NCBI GenBank assembly: GCA_947462335.1
Contig: OX381714.1
Location: forward strand, 19,502,618 to 19,566,617
Source of the DNA: Harmothoe impar
Lineage: Eukaryota; Annelida; Polychaeta; Phyllodocida; Polynoidae
DNA: 64,000 nucleotides
Direction of reading: 5' to 3'
The notes beneath the pieces are model-generated. The model had not been told where the DNA came from and searched no databases. It was given only the letters and a program-made list of their open reading frames with translations. Both the position numbers and the translations under genes were made by a program. Below are positions 16,900-25,460 of this stretch, piece after piece. How positions within the stretch are numbered: the stretch's first letter is position 1; every line of letters begins with the position of its first letter.

Positions 16900-17905
16900 G
16901 GGGGGTTTATAATGACAACCCTGGACCAGGAGCCAGATACGACAGATTCTGGAATGTAAATAAGGTGTTTAATCTGTTCAGAGGTTGTGGAGAAAATGAG
17001 AACTTGACCTTGGAGATGTTGTCGTATAAAGTGGCGGTTTTGTTGTTATTGGTTACGTCACAAAGGGGGCAAACTATTATTAACCTTGACACCTCGGACA
17101 TGGAGGTGGAGGAGGACAAGATTGTGTTCAAAATGAAAGTTGTGTTGAAACACAACAAACCTAGTGACCCGTTGGACACAGTAGTAATAAGAGCTTTCCC
17201 AGAAGAGGAATCTTTGTGCATTGTGAGTGCTGTAAAAGTGTATATGAAGGCCACTGAGAAGGTCAGGAAAGGAGCTGGGCAGCTGTTGTTGAGTTATGTT
17301 GGTAAACATAAACCAATACACAGGGACACGCTGGCTCGGTGGACTATGGTAGTGTTGAGGATGGCTGGTGTACCGGTAAAGTACAAATTGCACTCAACCC
17401 GTGGGGCTTCCACGTCTGCAGCAAAGAGACTGGGTGTGAACTTGAATAGGATCATGAAACATGCCAAGTGGAAGACAATTGAGAGTTTTGCAAAGTTCTA
17501 CGACAAGAACTTAGGGAGTGGTCATTTTTTAACAACAGGGGGGGTCGGTGGATTTTCGCGCGAGGGGGTCGGAATTTTTCTGGTCCCCCCCGCGAGAGGG
17601 GTCGAAAATCTTTTGGTCCCCCCCTCCAGGCAGGTTGAAATTGAGCGCAGCTGACCCCTTTGAACTATAGTAACACGCGGGCTTTTCCGCTAAATAGGGG
17701 TGTGATTTTTTTTGGTCCCCCCCGCCTCAAGAGGGGTCCAAAATGTTTTTGGTCCCCCCCCCCTTCAAGGGGTCCAAATTTTTTTGGTCCCCCCCCAATC
17801 CACCAACCCCCCCCCCCCTGTTGTTAAAAAATGACCACTCCCTTAGAGCAGGACACTGATGATGTGCCGAACACTGTGTTGAGGAATGCTCGACATTTAC
17901 GTTGA
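16900..17905 (+). pseudogene. DIRS tyrosine recombinase, interrupted by a MITE
   Basis: Reads ARYDRFWNVNKVFNLF, LLVTSQRGQTI (first catalytic Arg), YKLHSTRGASTSAAKR (HxxR), MKHAKWKTIESFAKFYDKN (W and the Tyr nucleophile). The 5' edge is uncertain because no start codon is clear after the RT deletion. At 17514 a 329-bp MITE enters after the codons for Lys-Asn. The original frame resumes after it and ends TGA at 17903-17905. The catalytic set lies upstream of the insertion, so a C-terminally altered product could still contain it. Confidence 0.85.
17514..17842. mobile_element. MITE, GGGAGTGGTCATTTTTTAAC family, copy 1
   Basis: Perfect inverted ends of at least 30 bp (GGGAGTGGTCATTTTTTAAC...), flanked by TTA on both sides (17511-17513 and 17843-17845), a likely 3-bp target duplication. 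The interior is dominated by runs of C/G (ggtccccccc) and lacks an ORF of its own. It is inserted into the DIRS recombinase gene and so is younger than the DIRS copy. Confidence 0.85.
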
Positions 17906-18118
17906 TTTGAGTATGACACGTGATTAGGGACAGAGAGGTGTTTGACCCTCCTTTGAATGTGTATTTTGAGTGATAAAGGCCAGGTTGGGGCCTATTTGTG
18001 TTCACAAGGAGTGGTGTTTATAAATAAAAAGTTAGTTCAAAAAAGAGAGACTGGACATACTTTTTTACCTGGGGAATAAGCAATGGAAAATACATTAAAT
18101 TCATTCGCTCTAAAATTC

Positions 18119-18255
18119 TCATCGGTTACCACGGTAACACGAGTAGTGTTACACGAGGTAAAATATTGTAATTGTACGAGACTTACCCTGGTAAGGTGAA
18201 GTAAAATTGGAATTTTACCGAGGGGAACACTACGTGTGTTTCCGGGGGAACAGAT
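18119..18255. repeat. DIRS internal complementary region
   Basis: 18119-18165 is the complement of the left terminal repeat's outer end. 18166-18255 is the complement of the right terminal repeat (18482-18570). The element uses such a region to rebuild full ends from its circular intermediate. Confidence 0.9.
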
Positions 18256-18446
18256 GCCCTATCCAGGTTCCCTCCCTTTGGTCTGTTCCTTATATGGGGT
18301 AAGGTTGTGGAAAAGAGGTGTGGTACAATTGAAATGATTAGTGGGGGTTTGGGAGAACTAAGATTCGACTCAGTTCAGGGTCTAAGTCACTTAGGACGTT
18401 TATTAGAATGAATTAAGTAGTTTTCCAAATCCCCAGGCTCTCAAGG

Positions 18447-18565
18447 CTGGCATCACGCATGCGCACGGTCTCTCTTCTCATCTGTTCCCCCGGAAACACA
18501 CGTAGTGTTCCCCTCGGTAAAATTCCAATTTTACTTCACCTTACCAGGGTAAGTCTCGTACAATT

Positions 18566-18570
<5 letters not shown>
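18447..18570. repeat. DIRS right inverted terminal repeat
   Basis: Starts ctggcatcacgcatgcgcac and ends acaattacaat next to the (AT)n tract. It carries an outer extension of about 45 bases not found in the left repeat, as in DIRS-1, where the right repeat is also longer. Confidence 0.88.

Positions 18571-18606
<36 letters not shown>
18571..18606. repeat. (AT)n microsatellite, continuation of the DIRS target tract
   Basis: 36 bases of AT repeat directly after the DIRS right end. Taken together with 15512-15540, the element sits inside what was one TA tract. Confidence 0.9.
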
Positions 18607-18608
<2 letters not shown>

Positions 18609-18997
18609 CTAGAAATGTATAGCATTTATAGTGTATAATCCGTTGGCGGGAAGCATGGTGGATATCACCGGGTAACGGAGTCGACGCGCATGCGTGGCAG
18701 TTTGGCATTTCCAGGAAGACGGTCACTCTGCCATTATTGAAGAACCTCCCTGTGTGAAACGTGTCGGCGCAGAATTATTGTACTTTCTCCGTAATTGATA
18801 GGAATCTCAGAGTGTTATTCAGTATAGTGGTGTAGGAAGACGCTGAGATACGTTTAAGACACTTGGGAATAATTGTCAGGACGTACGTTTACGCCTATTA
18901 AGGATTTTCACGGAGACTAATTTGAGCCGGTGCTTGGGCGTGTGCAGCCATCTTGTGGAATCACCAAAAACTGCAAGTATAACATTGCCACGTGCTA

Positions 18998-19590
18998 ATG
19001 AAGGCGTGTCAGGTCTGCGGGGAGGATTACGATGGAAGGTCGAACCCTGGAAGTAACGTTTGTAAGCGATGTACAGGGTCAAAAGACATCAGCAAGTATT
19101 GTGGGCTCTCGAACCCGGGACATGATACAGGAGATGCAGCTTCAAATTATGGTGCGACTGGAGGTAGTAGAGGGCAGCTTGGTTCGCACGAGAACGTTCT
19201 GGGTACAAGAGACTCCCCTTCGGGAGGTGGATCTAGTTCAAAAGATAAATTTGGTGGAGGGGGAGTTGGACGCAATGTGGGCGGCTCAGACGACTTACTA
19301 CCAGGAGAAGCTGTTCGGCAGGGCGATTTAGATATGGAACAACGTTCTGAGGAAGCTTGTGAGTCTTCTTTGTATCAAGAATTAAAATATGAGAAGGACA
19401 GGTTGAAAGCATTTGAACGCAGTGAGCCGGGTACGAAACAAGACATTACAGGTGGAGTTACATAAGAGCCAGTATGATGAAGAGGCTGAGGAGGCTGCTC
19501 ATGCAGTGGCTATCAAAGAAAAAGTCAGGGTTAATTTGGTGGAGAGAGCGGTACAAAGAGATGATGCTGGGGGCGGGTCCAAAAAAATTT
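18998..19590 (+). pseudogene. Ngaro-like Gag fragment
   Basis: ATG 18998 begins MKACQVCGEDYDGRS, then VCKRCTG: a CxxC...CxxC zinc-ribbon-like start like that of Ngaro-1 Gag. A Gly/Ser-rich linker follows, then charged helical sequence (SLYQELKYEKDRLKAFER). A frameshift near 19435 moves the helical continuation (LQVELHKSQYDEEAEEAAHA) into another frame up to 19590. The rest of the element is lost; a MITE remnant abuts. 18607-18997 is probably its leader, with no recognisable second terminal repeat in the window. Confidence 0.65.
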
Positions 19591-19752
19591 AACCTGTTTT
19601 GAGCCAAAAAGCCAGCGCATTACTATGCTTAAAAGGGCCCGCGTGCAAGCCGATTTTCGACCCTAAGGGGGGGGGTAAAACATTTTGACCCCTTGTGTAC
19701 TCCGCGCGGAAACCCACCACCCCCTCTCTGTTGTTAAAAAATGATTACTCCC
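19571..19752. mobile_element. MITE remnant, GGGAGTGGTC family, copy 2 (3' end)
   Basis: The right end ctgttgttaaaaaatgattactccc matches the copy at 17514-17842 with two changes. The matching left end is not found, so the copy is truncated or recombined at its junction with the gag fragment. Confidence 0.65.
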
Positions 19753-20031
19753 TAATGTATGTGCATGTATAATAACTGAACATGCAATGTTCTACTTCTA
19801 TAGTCCTGGTTGCCAATAGTTTGTTTATAATCATGAGATTATCACACTATTAGATCAAACATAAGTTGAATGTAAAATGATTCATTAGAGTGTCTGCTGT
19901 GATCGTATACTCCGGCTCTGATTTCCGTACTTCTCTGACTCTTTTTTATAGCAAATTTCTTTTTTTTAAATTATGTAATACAAGCAAGCCATCAACATCT
20001 GTATACAGCAGTCATAAAATTTCACTATTTT
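19753..20031. other. spacer between retroelements, nothing recognised
   Basis: AT-rich sequence without features between the MITE remnant and Ngaro-2. Confidence 0.6.
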
Positions 20032-20116
20032 ATAACCCCACGCTACCGTCTTACTAATATGAAGGATAACAAACATAGGAGATGTATGATTGAGACAATT
20101 GGTGCTAATAACACCC
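20032..20116 (-). repeat. Ngaro-2 split direct repeat, B2 copy
   Basis: From ataaccccacgctaccgtct to ggtgctaataacaccc; matches 20343-20428 base for base as far as I can read. Confidence 0.9.
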
Positions 20117-20137
20117 TTATTTATTCTAAATAGCCAA

Positions 20138-20342
20138 AGAAAAAAATGGCTGTACCTGGTCCCAGTGTTTGAAAAGGTAACTGGGTCACAGGGGTGGATT
20201 GTGGGAGTTGCCACCCCAGTGACCCCTAGGTGGGAGACCAGGAACCAACTGCAGCGTCTGAGTAGCAGACCACTGCATGAGTATAGTAGTAGACATACAC
20301 TGATAGTTATACAGTTATAATAACAACATAATTATAACCCCC
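20138..20342 (-). repeat. Ngaro-2 split direct repeat, A2 copy (long form)
   Basis: Shares aaaaaatggctgtacctggt and gcatgagtatagtagtagac with A1 but carries an extra block at 20181-20274. That block contains a stem (GGGTCACAGGGGTGG / CCACCCCAGTGACCC). Confidence 0.88.
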
Positions 20343-20428
20343 ATAACCCCACGCTACCGTCTTACTAATATGAAGGATAACAAACATAGGAGATGTATGA
20401 TTGAGACAATTGGTGCTAATAACACCCA
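20343..20428 (-). repeat. Ngaro-2 split direct repeat, B1 copy
   Basis: Second B repeat. It lies about 60 bases downstream of the recombinase stop in element orientation and directly abuts A2. Confidence 0.9.
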
Positions 20429-20490
20429 AACCTCCAAACCAATTGGTTATAGTAATAAGTACATAAATGGTTATAGTAACTACCAAGAAT

Positions 20491-21609
20491 TTACATAACA
20501 CGGAAAAAGGAAGAGACAAACTTGTCCTTAGACACCTTCCTGTCCAACCCATCGACCAAATACAACAAAACCGCGAGGCTCTTCCAGTCACCCCGACTCT
20601 TAATGTCAATCAAGTCGAACCCGATGGATGACAAGTAGGACGCTCCACCTCTGCGGAGCGAGTGGCTAGAGATCTTCCCTTCCAGGCCGGTGGCTTTCGT
20701 GAGGCGTCGAAGCTCACCGGAGAAGGCTGAATAAGTCATTGGCCTAACCCGGCCTTTGAGGCGATACTGGAATAACAGTTCTTCCGGGAGGGCACGGGTG
20801 TGTTCGATCAAACAACGAACAAAATAAACTACACACAGGGGGGATCCAGGCACTACGGTGAAAGGTATCTCCAAGGTGCGCTCTCCATACTGGATAGTCT
20901 TGGTTCGAGGCAGGGTCAGTAGCAAGCCCCAGTCATAGAATTCCACATCCCGTACAGAAATTGACTGAGACGACTCCGTCACGTGGGCTTTACGTAAGAG
21001 GCCACGGAAGGCGGTGATGGCCGCCACCCACCAACACAAATGAAAGGAGTTCGACATATCGAGGTGTGCGTAGAACTTGAGCAGGTGTGCAGGTTCCAGG
21101 GGCATGGCTTGAACCGGAGAGTAACCGAGCCTGCGCTTCGCACCTAGCATAGTGCGCTTCACCACAAAGTTACTGGCATTAACTGGCGCATAACCATGTA
21201 GCTGCTGCAGATAGGACAACGCGCTAAGATAACACTCAATGCTGGAATACTTAAGCCTCCGGGCCATATACGCGACATACAGACACACTCCTTCCTGCGT
21301 ACAGGGGAGCGGCACAACATCGTATGCGGCACAAAACTCGTGGTAGTGTTTCCATTGGGACCTGCGGGTCTTGATTGAGTTATCAGCCAGGGCACGCTCC
21401 TGTAGCAACCTGGTTTCCTCCCGTAGCAACGACAGTCCTGCAACACAGTGGAAAAGGCGGTAAGACAGCAGCCACTTGAGGGTAAGCGAGGCGGGACACA
21501 TAGTCAGCTTCACAATTGTCACCTGACCTAATGTATGAACATCGAATGCAAATGTTGTATGTGAAACACAGCCAGAACAGTTCCCGGAGGAGATCCATGC
21601 TGACCACAT
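20491..21609 (-). CDS. Ngaro-2 tyrosine recombinase (YR)
   Basis: 372 residues from ATG 21609; the true start could be internal, since the first 60 residues overlap the RNase H tail. N-terminal DNA-binding part: SIKTRRSQWKHYHEFC, YLSALSYLQQLHGY. Catalytic set: Arg in TAFRGLLRKAH, HxxR in SSHSLRRGGASYL, then SRGDWKSLAVLLYL with Trp and the candidate nucleophile Tyr. All expected residues are present, unlike in Ngaro-1. It would integrate the circular element DNA. Confidence 0.92.
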   Translation of the reverse strand: MWSAWISSGNCSGCVSHTTFAFDVHTLGQVTIVKLTMCPASLTLKWLLSYRLFHCVAGLSLLREETRLLQERALADNSIKTRRSQWKHYHEFCAAYDVVPLPCTQEGVCLYVAYMARRLKYSSIECYLSALSYLQQLHGYAPVNASNFVVKRTMLGAKRRLGYSPVQAMPLEPAHLLKFYAHLDMSNSFHLCWWVAAITAFRGLLRKAHVTESSQSISVRDVEFYDWGLLLTLPRTKTIQYGERTLEIPFTVVPGSPLCVVYFVRCLIEHTRALPEELLFQYRLKGRVRPMTYSAFSGELRRLTKATGLEGKISSHSLRRGGASYLSSIGFDLIDIKSRGDWKSLAVLLYLVDGLDRKVSKDKFVSSFFRVM

Positions 21610-23773
21610 TACGGCTCCTGCCCGTCTGGAGCATGCGACACACCTGCGTGTTGTCGCTCAGAATGAGCACTGTAGAGTCTCTATACCTAGGACCCCACCT
21701 GACTATGGCCATGAGGACCGGCCACAGCTCTTGAATGTTGATATTATGAGTCAGGTCGTCATAGGTAGGCACCGGGAAATAGTGATCCGGGTAGTAGGGG
21801 AGGCCCGGGACGTATTTATGAAACCAAACCCCGTACAGCCAGTCACCCTGGTGGTAGGCTCCGAAACCCCTGGAGGACGAGTCACAAGAGATTATAGCCG
21901 ACGGCTCCTTGGGGCACAGAATCCTGGCCTTGCCGTTGAAGACGGAGGCAAAGGCCACCCACCACCTCAAGTCCGCCCTAAACTCCTCGTTCAGAAGCAC
22001 CTTATGATGTGACTCGCGGATACTGTTTGCTAGGTTGATGACTCTACGCGAGAAGGTACGGCCACCCCTGACCACCGTGGAGCAGTGGCCCAGGATACCC
22101 GCGAGCTGCTGGAGTTCAAGCTTGGTGGCTACACGCTTGGCGGAGAACTCCGCGAGGACCTCATACAGCGACGATAACTTATCATCAGGTAAACTAATCT
22201 CCATAGCTGAACTGTCTATCATGATTCCTAAGCAAACCGCTCTCCTCGAGGGGCTCGTGACCTTGGGCCACTTTACATGAAACCCCATGCCGCGGACAAT
22301 AGATATGAGGAGCCCTTGGGCGTACGCACAGTCATCGTATGTAGGCCCCATCACTGTCAGGTCATCAATGTAGTTGGAGACTTGGTAGATACCCCTCCTA
22401 TGCATACATCTCACCACATAGTCACCCACTTGGGTGAACAAGTAGGGGGCACACTTAAGTCCAAACGATAGAACTCTGTCCTCATAGATACTCTCGCCCT
22501 GGCCTAGATCCCAGCGGAAGCATTGGTAGGTGGCATTGTCTGGTAGTATATTGACACTACGATACGCTTGTGACAGATCAATAGAACAGACATAGTCCAT
22601 TGGGTTCAACATTTCTGTTAGATAGTCCACACCTTTGTAAGAGAATGTATCACAAGTGTCACTCATGAAGTTATTTATAGACTTTTGGAGTGGCCGTTTG
22701 CAATCAGTGATGGGCCTAAGAGTACCATCCTTCTTAGCAATAGCCCCTAGACTATGGACACACATGGGGGGATCCAATGCCACTGTCACCTTACCCTCTT
22801 GTAACTCCCTCACAATTGTCTCACTCATCTCAATATTGAATTGACCGTCTAGAATACTGCGGTAATTCTGACAATCGTATGAGTCAATATGAACATTATC
22901 TACTATGGTGAAACCATTGAATATACCTGCTAGAACAAAGTCATCCTCAGCACACATGGCCGGGCTGAACCTATAGTACTCAGCTGCTACCCTACATGGG
23001 AGTAGCAGGGACCTGACTGGGCCTATTCTATGCTGACAAGTACATATGCCTAGGAGACAATCATTGTAAACAAGTATGGGCTCTGGAACCTTCGGTACGT
23101 ACACATAGCATACAAGTAGTCTACCACACACAGGAACAGTGTCAGAAACCTCAACCACCACAGCTTGACTAGTACAGACATGTATATCAACCCCAGCGGG
23201 GGGAGCCCCATCATCACCAGCGGGTGACACAATGTCACCAGCGGGTGACATAGGAGTAAGGTAATCAAAGTAACCTGAGTCCACATCAGAGTCTGACCTA
23301 TCACCAGAGGGTGAAAACCCATCACCAGCGGATGACAGGCCACAGTCTACATCTCTAACATCAACCTCAGTGGCAGACAGAGTACCAATACACATGCTAG
23401 AGTGAACATACTCACTCGCGGGTGTGGCGATCTCACCCACGGGCGAGGCGACGATAGTCGTGGGACACAATTCTTGAGAAGTTGGGGGGAAAGCATTGTC
23501 AACAAAGGATATTTTGGTACCAACCGAAATCATTTTCTCCGGTTCTACTGCGACTAGAGCATTGTCGCACCCCTCGGCGGAAAGGTCGCACAATAATCTA
23601 CCCGTATGTACAGAAGATAGAGCTGTAGGAGCTGTATTTACCTTGTAATCAATGGATTTAGACATTTCGCCTACCCTCGCCCGGTCGTCTCCCTCCTCCT
23701 GCCGCCATGTTGGAACAACATCTCGGCCACGCGAGAGGGGCGAGACGACGCTGTTTTTTCCGTTTTCGGCCAC
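21383..23773 (-). CDS. Ngaro-2 reverse transcriptase-RNase H (ORF2)
   Basis: The frame is open for 796 codons. The upstream edge given starts at GTG; the first ATG (MSKSIDYK) is at 23665. A long N-terminal region (about 250 residues) without known domain has short repeats such as SPAGD. RT blocks follow: AIAKKDGTLRPITDCKRP, VCSIDLSQAYRSV, SFGLKCAPYLFTQ and YIDD in NYIDDLTVMG. RNase H acids: SCDSSSRGFG, NIQELWPVL, LSDNTQVC, CEADYVSRL. The C-terminus overlaps the YR start by about 225 bases in another frame, the same arrangement as Ngaro-1. Confidence 0.93.
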   Translation of the reverse strand: MAENGKNSVVSPLSRGRDVVPTWRQEEGDDRARVGEMSKSIDYKVNTAPTALSSVHTGRLLCDLSAEGCDNALVAVEPEKMISVGTKISFVDNAFPPTSQELCPTTIVASPVGEIATPASEYVHSSMCIGTLSATEVDVRDVDCGLSSAGDGFSPSGDRSDSDVDSGYFDYLTPMSPAGDIVSPAGDDGAPPAGVDIHVCTSQAVVVEVSDTVPVCGRLLVCYVYVPKVPEPILVYNDCLLGICTCQHRIGPVRSLLLPCRVAAEYYRFSPAMCAEDDFVLAGIFNGFTIVDNVHIDSYDCQNYRSILDGQFNIEMSETIVRELQEGKVTVALDPPMCVHSLGAIAKKDGTLRPITDCKRPLQKSINNFMSDTCDTFSYKGVDYLTEMLNPMDYVCSIDLSQAYRSVNILPDNATYQCFRWDLGQGESIYEDRVLSFGLKCAPYLFTQVGDYVVRCMHRRGIYQVSNYIDDLTVMGPTYDDCAYAQGLLISIVRGMGFHVKWPKVTSPSRRAVCLGIMIDSSAMEISLPDDKLSSLYEVLAEFSAKRVATKLELQQLAGILGHCSTVVRGGRTFSRRVINLANSIRESHHKVLLNEEFRADLRWWVAFASVFNGKARILCPKEPSAIISCDSSSRGFGAYHQGDWLYGVWFHKYVPGLPYYPDHYFPVPTYDDLTHNINIQELWPVLMAIVRWGPRYRDSTVLILSDNTQVCRMLQTGRSRNVVSMDLLRELFWLCFTYNICIRCSYIRSGDNCEADYVSRLAYPQVAAVLPPFPLCCRTVVATGGNQVATGACPG

Positions 23774-23899
23774 AATAACCGGACATTTCGATTCAAAATG
23801 TCCGGAAACATCGACAGAATGTCCGATTGACCCACAATCCGCAATAATTTCTACTTTTTCGGCGGAAAAACATGAATTTATGCTAATGAGTTCGGTCGT

Positions 23900-24190
23900 C
23901 GAAGAGGTACTGAAGGGGGCGCTCGGCGAGAAATGTTCAATAATATCCTCACCCGTCGCAGCGACCGACGAAGAGGTACTGATGGGGGCGCTCGGCGTTC
24001 TGGTTAGTGACCCCGCTGTCGTCGGTGCAGGCGCCGACGAAGAGGTACTGATGGGGGCGCTCGGCGTTCTGGTTAGTGACCCCGCTGTAGTCGGTGCAGG
24101 CGCCGACGAAGAGGTACTGATGGGGGCGCTCGGCGTCCAGGCTGACGTCGTCTCTCCACCCAGCCCCCACTGGGGCAGAGAGGTGCTGAT
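23900..24190. repeat. 69-bp tandem repeats between Ngaro-2 gag and RT
   Basis: Units begin near 23900, 23969, 24038 and 24107 with (g)acgaagaggtactgatggg. The first is diverged in its second half and the last is partial. The period is 69, a multiple of three, so an open frame in one unit stays open; the minus strand gives a repeating 23-residue peptide (ERPHQYLFVGACTDDSG). Confidence 0.8.
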
Positions 24191-24196
24191 GGGGCG

Positions 24197-25318
24197 TCAC
24201 TTTGAGAGCTGTTTCTGCCTCTTGGGGCAGTCACAACCCTTGTGATCCGGGGAAGCACAAGTGTAACAGACATGCTTGTAGTCGCAGGAAGCACCACTGC
24301 TACATCTGAAGAAGCTCCATCTGGCACAAGGCTCCTCTGAATCACCTTGAGACTTATGGGACTTCTGCCTGCTTTTCTTCTTTCTGCCAGAGCCCCCACC
24401 TGAGGCCCCTCCAGTGGCAGAGGGGTCTGAGGCTCCTCCCCCTGCAGGCTTGTGATCAGGGAGGAACTCAGAGATGAGGGCTCCATCACCATAAACAAAG
24501 GCCCTAGCCCCATACTGGTTGGCCCTACCCCTCATAGCAGCATCATATGCCAGCAGCTGGTCCAGGCTGTTTATGTCCATAGCAGACCTGTCACACAGGT
24601 ACCTCACATGGTCCTGTATGTTGCCACAGTGGGGAGTGGGAGGAGTCACCTTGAGGTGTACTGACTGCAGCCTGGACAGGCACCCCATCAGCTGGTCAAA
24701 CCTGGTGATCCTAGTGACCCCCACTGGGAGATGTCTTTTCAGAGAAAAGAGGGACTTGTTCTTCTTCCTGAGCCGCTTCATCTTCTTGGTGCCAGGACTA
24801 TCTGAGTCAAACTCACAGTCATCAGATGACAGGGGGAGGGGCCCATCAGGAGGCTTGTCACCACCCAGCAGTGGGTAGGTGGGTGGGAGGCCAGGTGGGA
24901 GGGGGTGCTGAGGTGCAGGAGCAGGGGCCCCAGGAGGGGTTCTCACCAACCTGTCCAGAGTCCCTTTGATGTCCTGGACTGTCTCCTGAAGGGTGATGAT
25001 GCCCCCCTGAACATCAGTGACATCCCTCCGGACCTCACTTAACTGGTCCTGTTGTGAGGCCACCCAGTCAGTGAGCCTCTCCACATCATCAGGCTCTTCT
25101 TCCTCCTCCTCCCCTTGTGAGGCCTCCCCCAGCCCACTCCCTCCAGGTATAGGCTTAGGCTCAGGCTCAGGTGGGTTAACAGTCCTATTAGGCTCCAGTT
25201 TGGATTTGGCATGTAGTGACATGTTCAGCAAATCCAGTTCACAGTTCTGTCCAGTGGGTGGAGGATGCCTGTACAGGCACTTGCTGCAGTTCCTGGCCGC
25301 TCCTGGTATAGGAGGCAT
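24197..25318 (-). CDS. Ngaro-2 Gag-like protein (ORF1)
   Basis: 373 residues from ATG 25318. The N-terminus has CSKC at about 11-14 and a further Cys (GQNC, residue 26). A Pro/Glu-rich region follows, then a helical stretch (TDWVASQQDQLSEVRRDV and on, about 90-135). The C-terminal knuckle-like domain reads CARWSFFRC, CDYKHVCYTC, HKGCDCPK. It is half the length of Ngaro-1 Gag and lacks the polyglutamine segment. The stop TGA (24197-24199) overlaps a GTG that opens another frame over the 69-bp repeats. Confidence 0.85.
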   Translation of the reverse strand: MPPIPGAARNCSKCLYRHPPPTGQNCELDLLNMSLHAKSKLEPNRTVNPPEPEPKPIPGGSGLGEASQGEEEEEEPDDVERLTDWVASQQDQLSEVRRDVTDVQGGIITLQETVQDIKGTLDRLVRTPPGAPAPAPQHPLPPGLPPTYPLLGGDKPPDGPLPLSSDDCEFDSDSPGTKKMKRLRKKNKSLFSLKRHLPVGVTRITRFDQLMGCLSRLQSVHLKVTPPTPHCGNIQDHVRYLCDRSAMDINSLDQLLAYDAAMRGRANQYGARAFVYGDGALISEFLPDHKPAGGGASDPSATGGASGGGSGRKKKSRQKSHKSQGDSEEPCARWSFFRCSSGASCDYKHVCYTCASPDHKGCDCPKRQKQLSK

Positions 25319-25347
25319 GGTTAATCCAAAATAAGGTTACTCCAGCA

Positions 25348-25460
25348 GAAAAAAATGGCTGTACCTGGTCCCAGTGTTTGAAAAGGTAAAAGGCATGAGT
25401 ATAGTAGTAGACATACACTGATAGTTATACAGTTATAATAACAACATAATTATAACCCCC
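25348..25460 (-). repeat. Ngaro-2 split direct repeat, A1 copy (short form)
   Basis: 5' end of the element; about 30 bases upstream of the gag ATG at 25318. Lacks the 94-base block present in A2, with aag in its place. Confidence 0.88.

Larger units (their letters stand above)
15541..18570 (+). mobile_element. DIRS-type YR retrotransposon, internally deleted
   Basis: About 3.0 kb. It has a left inverted terminal repeat, gag, recombinase, an internal complementary region (ICR, 18119-18255) and a right inverted terminal repeat. The ICR joins the complement of the left outer end to the complement of the right outer end at ggtaaaatattgtaatt, exactly the circle-junction design of DIRS-1. The whole RT-RNase H region is missing between about 16890 and 16920. 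Gag is frameshifted and YR is split by a MITE, so the copy could move only with help in trans. TA repeats flank both ends. Confidence 0.9.
20032..25460 (-). mobile_element. Ngaro-type YR retrotransposon (Ngaro-2), apparently intact
   Basis: About 5.4 kb on the minus strand: A1 (25460-25348), gag, RT-RNase H, YR, B1 (20428-20343), A2 (20342-20138), B2 (20116-20032). These are canonical split direct repeats. All three genes are open and keep their catalytic motifs, so this copy could be autonomous. A2 has a 94-base block (20181-20274) missing from A1. B copies appear identical or nearly so, which suggests recent insertion. Confidence 0.93.

Noticed and set aside
23652..24245. Plus-strand 197-codon ORF opposite Ngaro-2
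   Set aside because: Runs through the 69-bp repeats and the antisense of ORF2; no independent signature.
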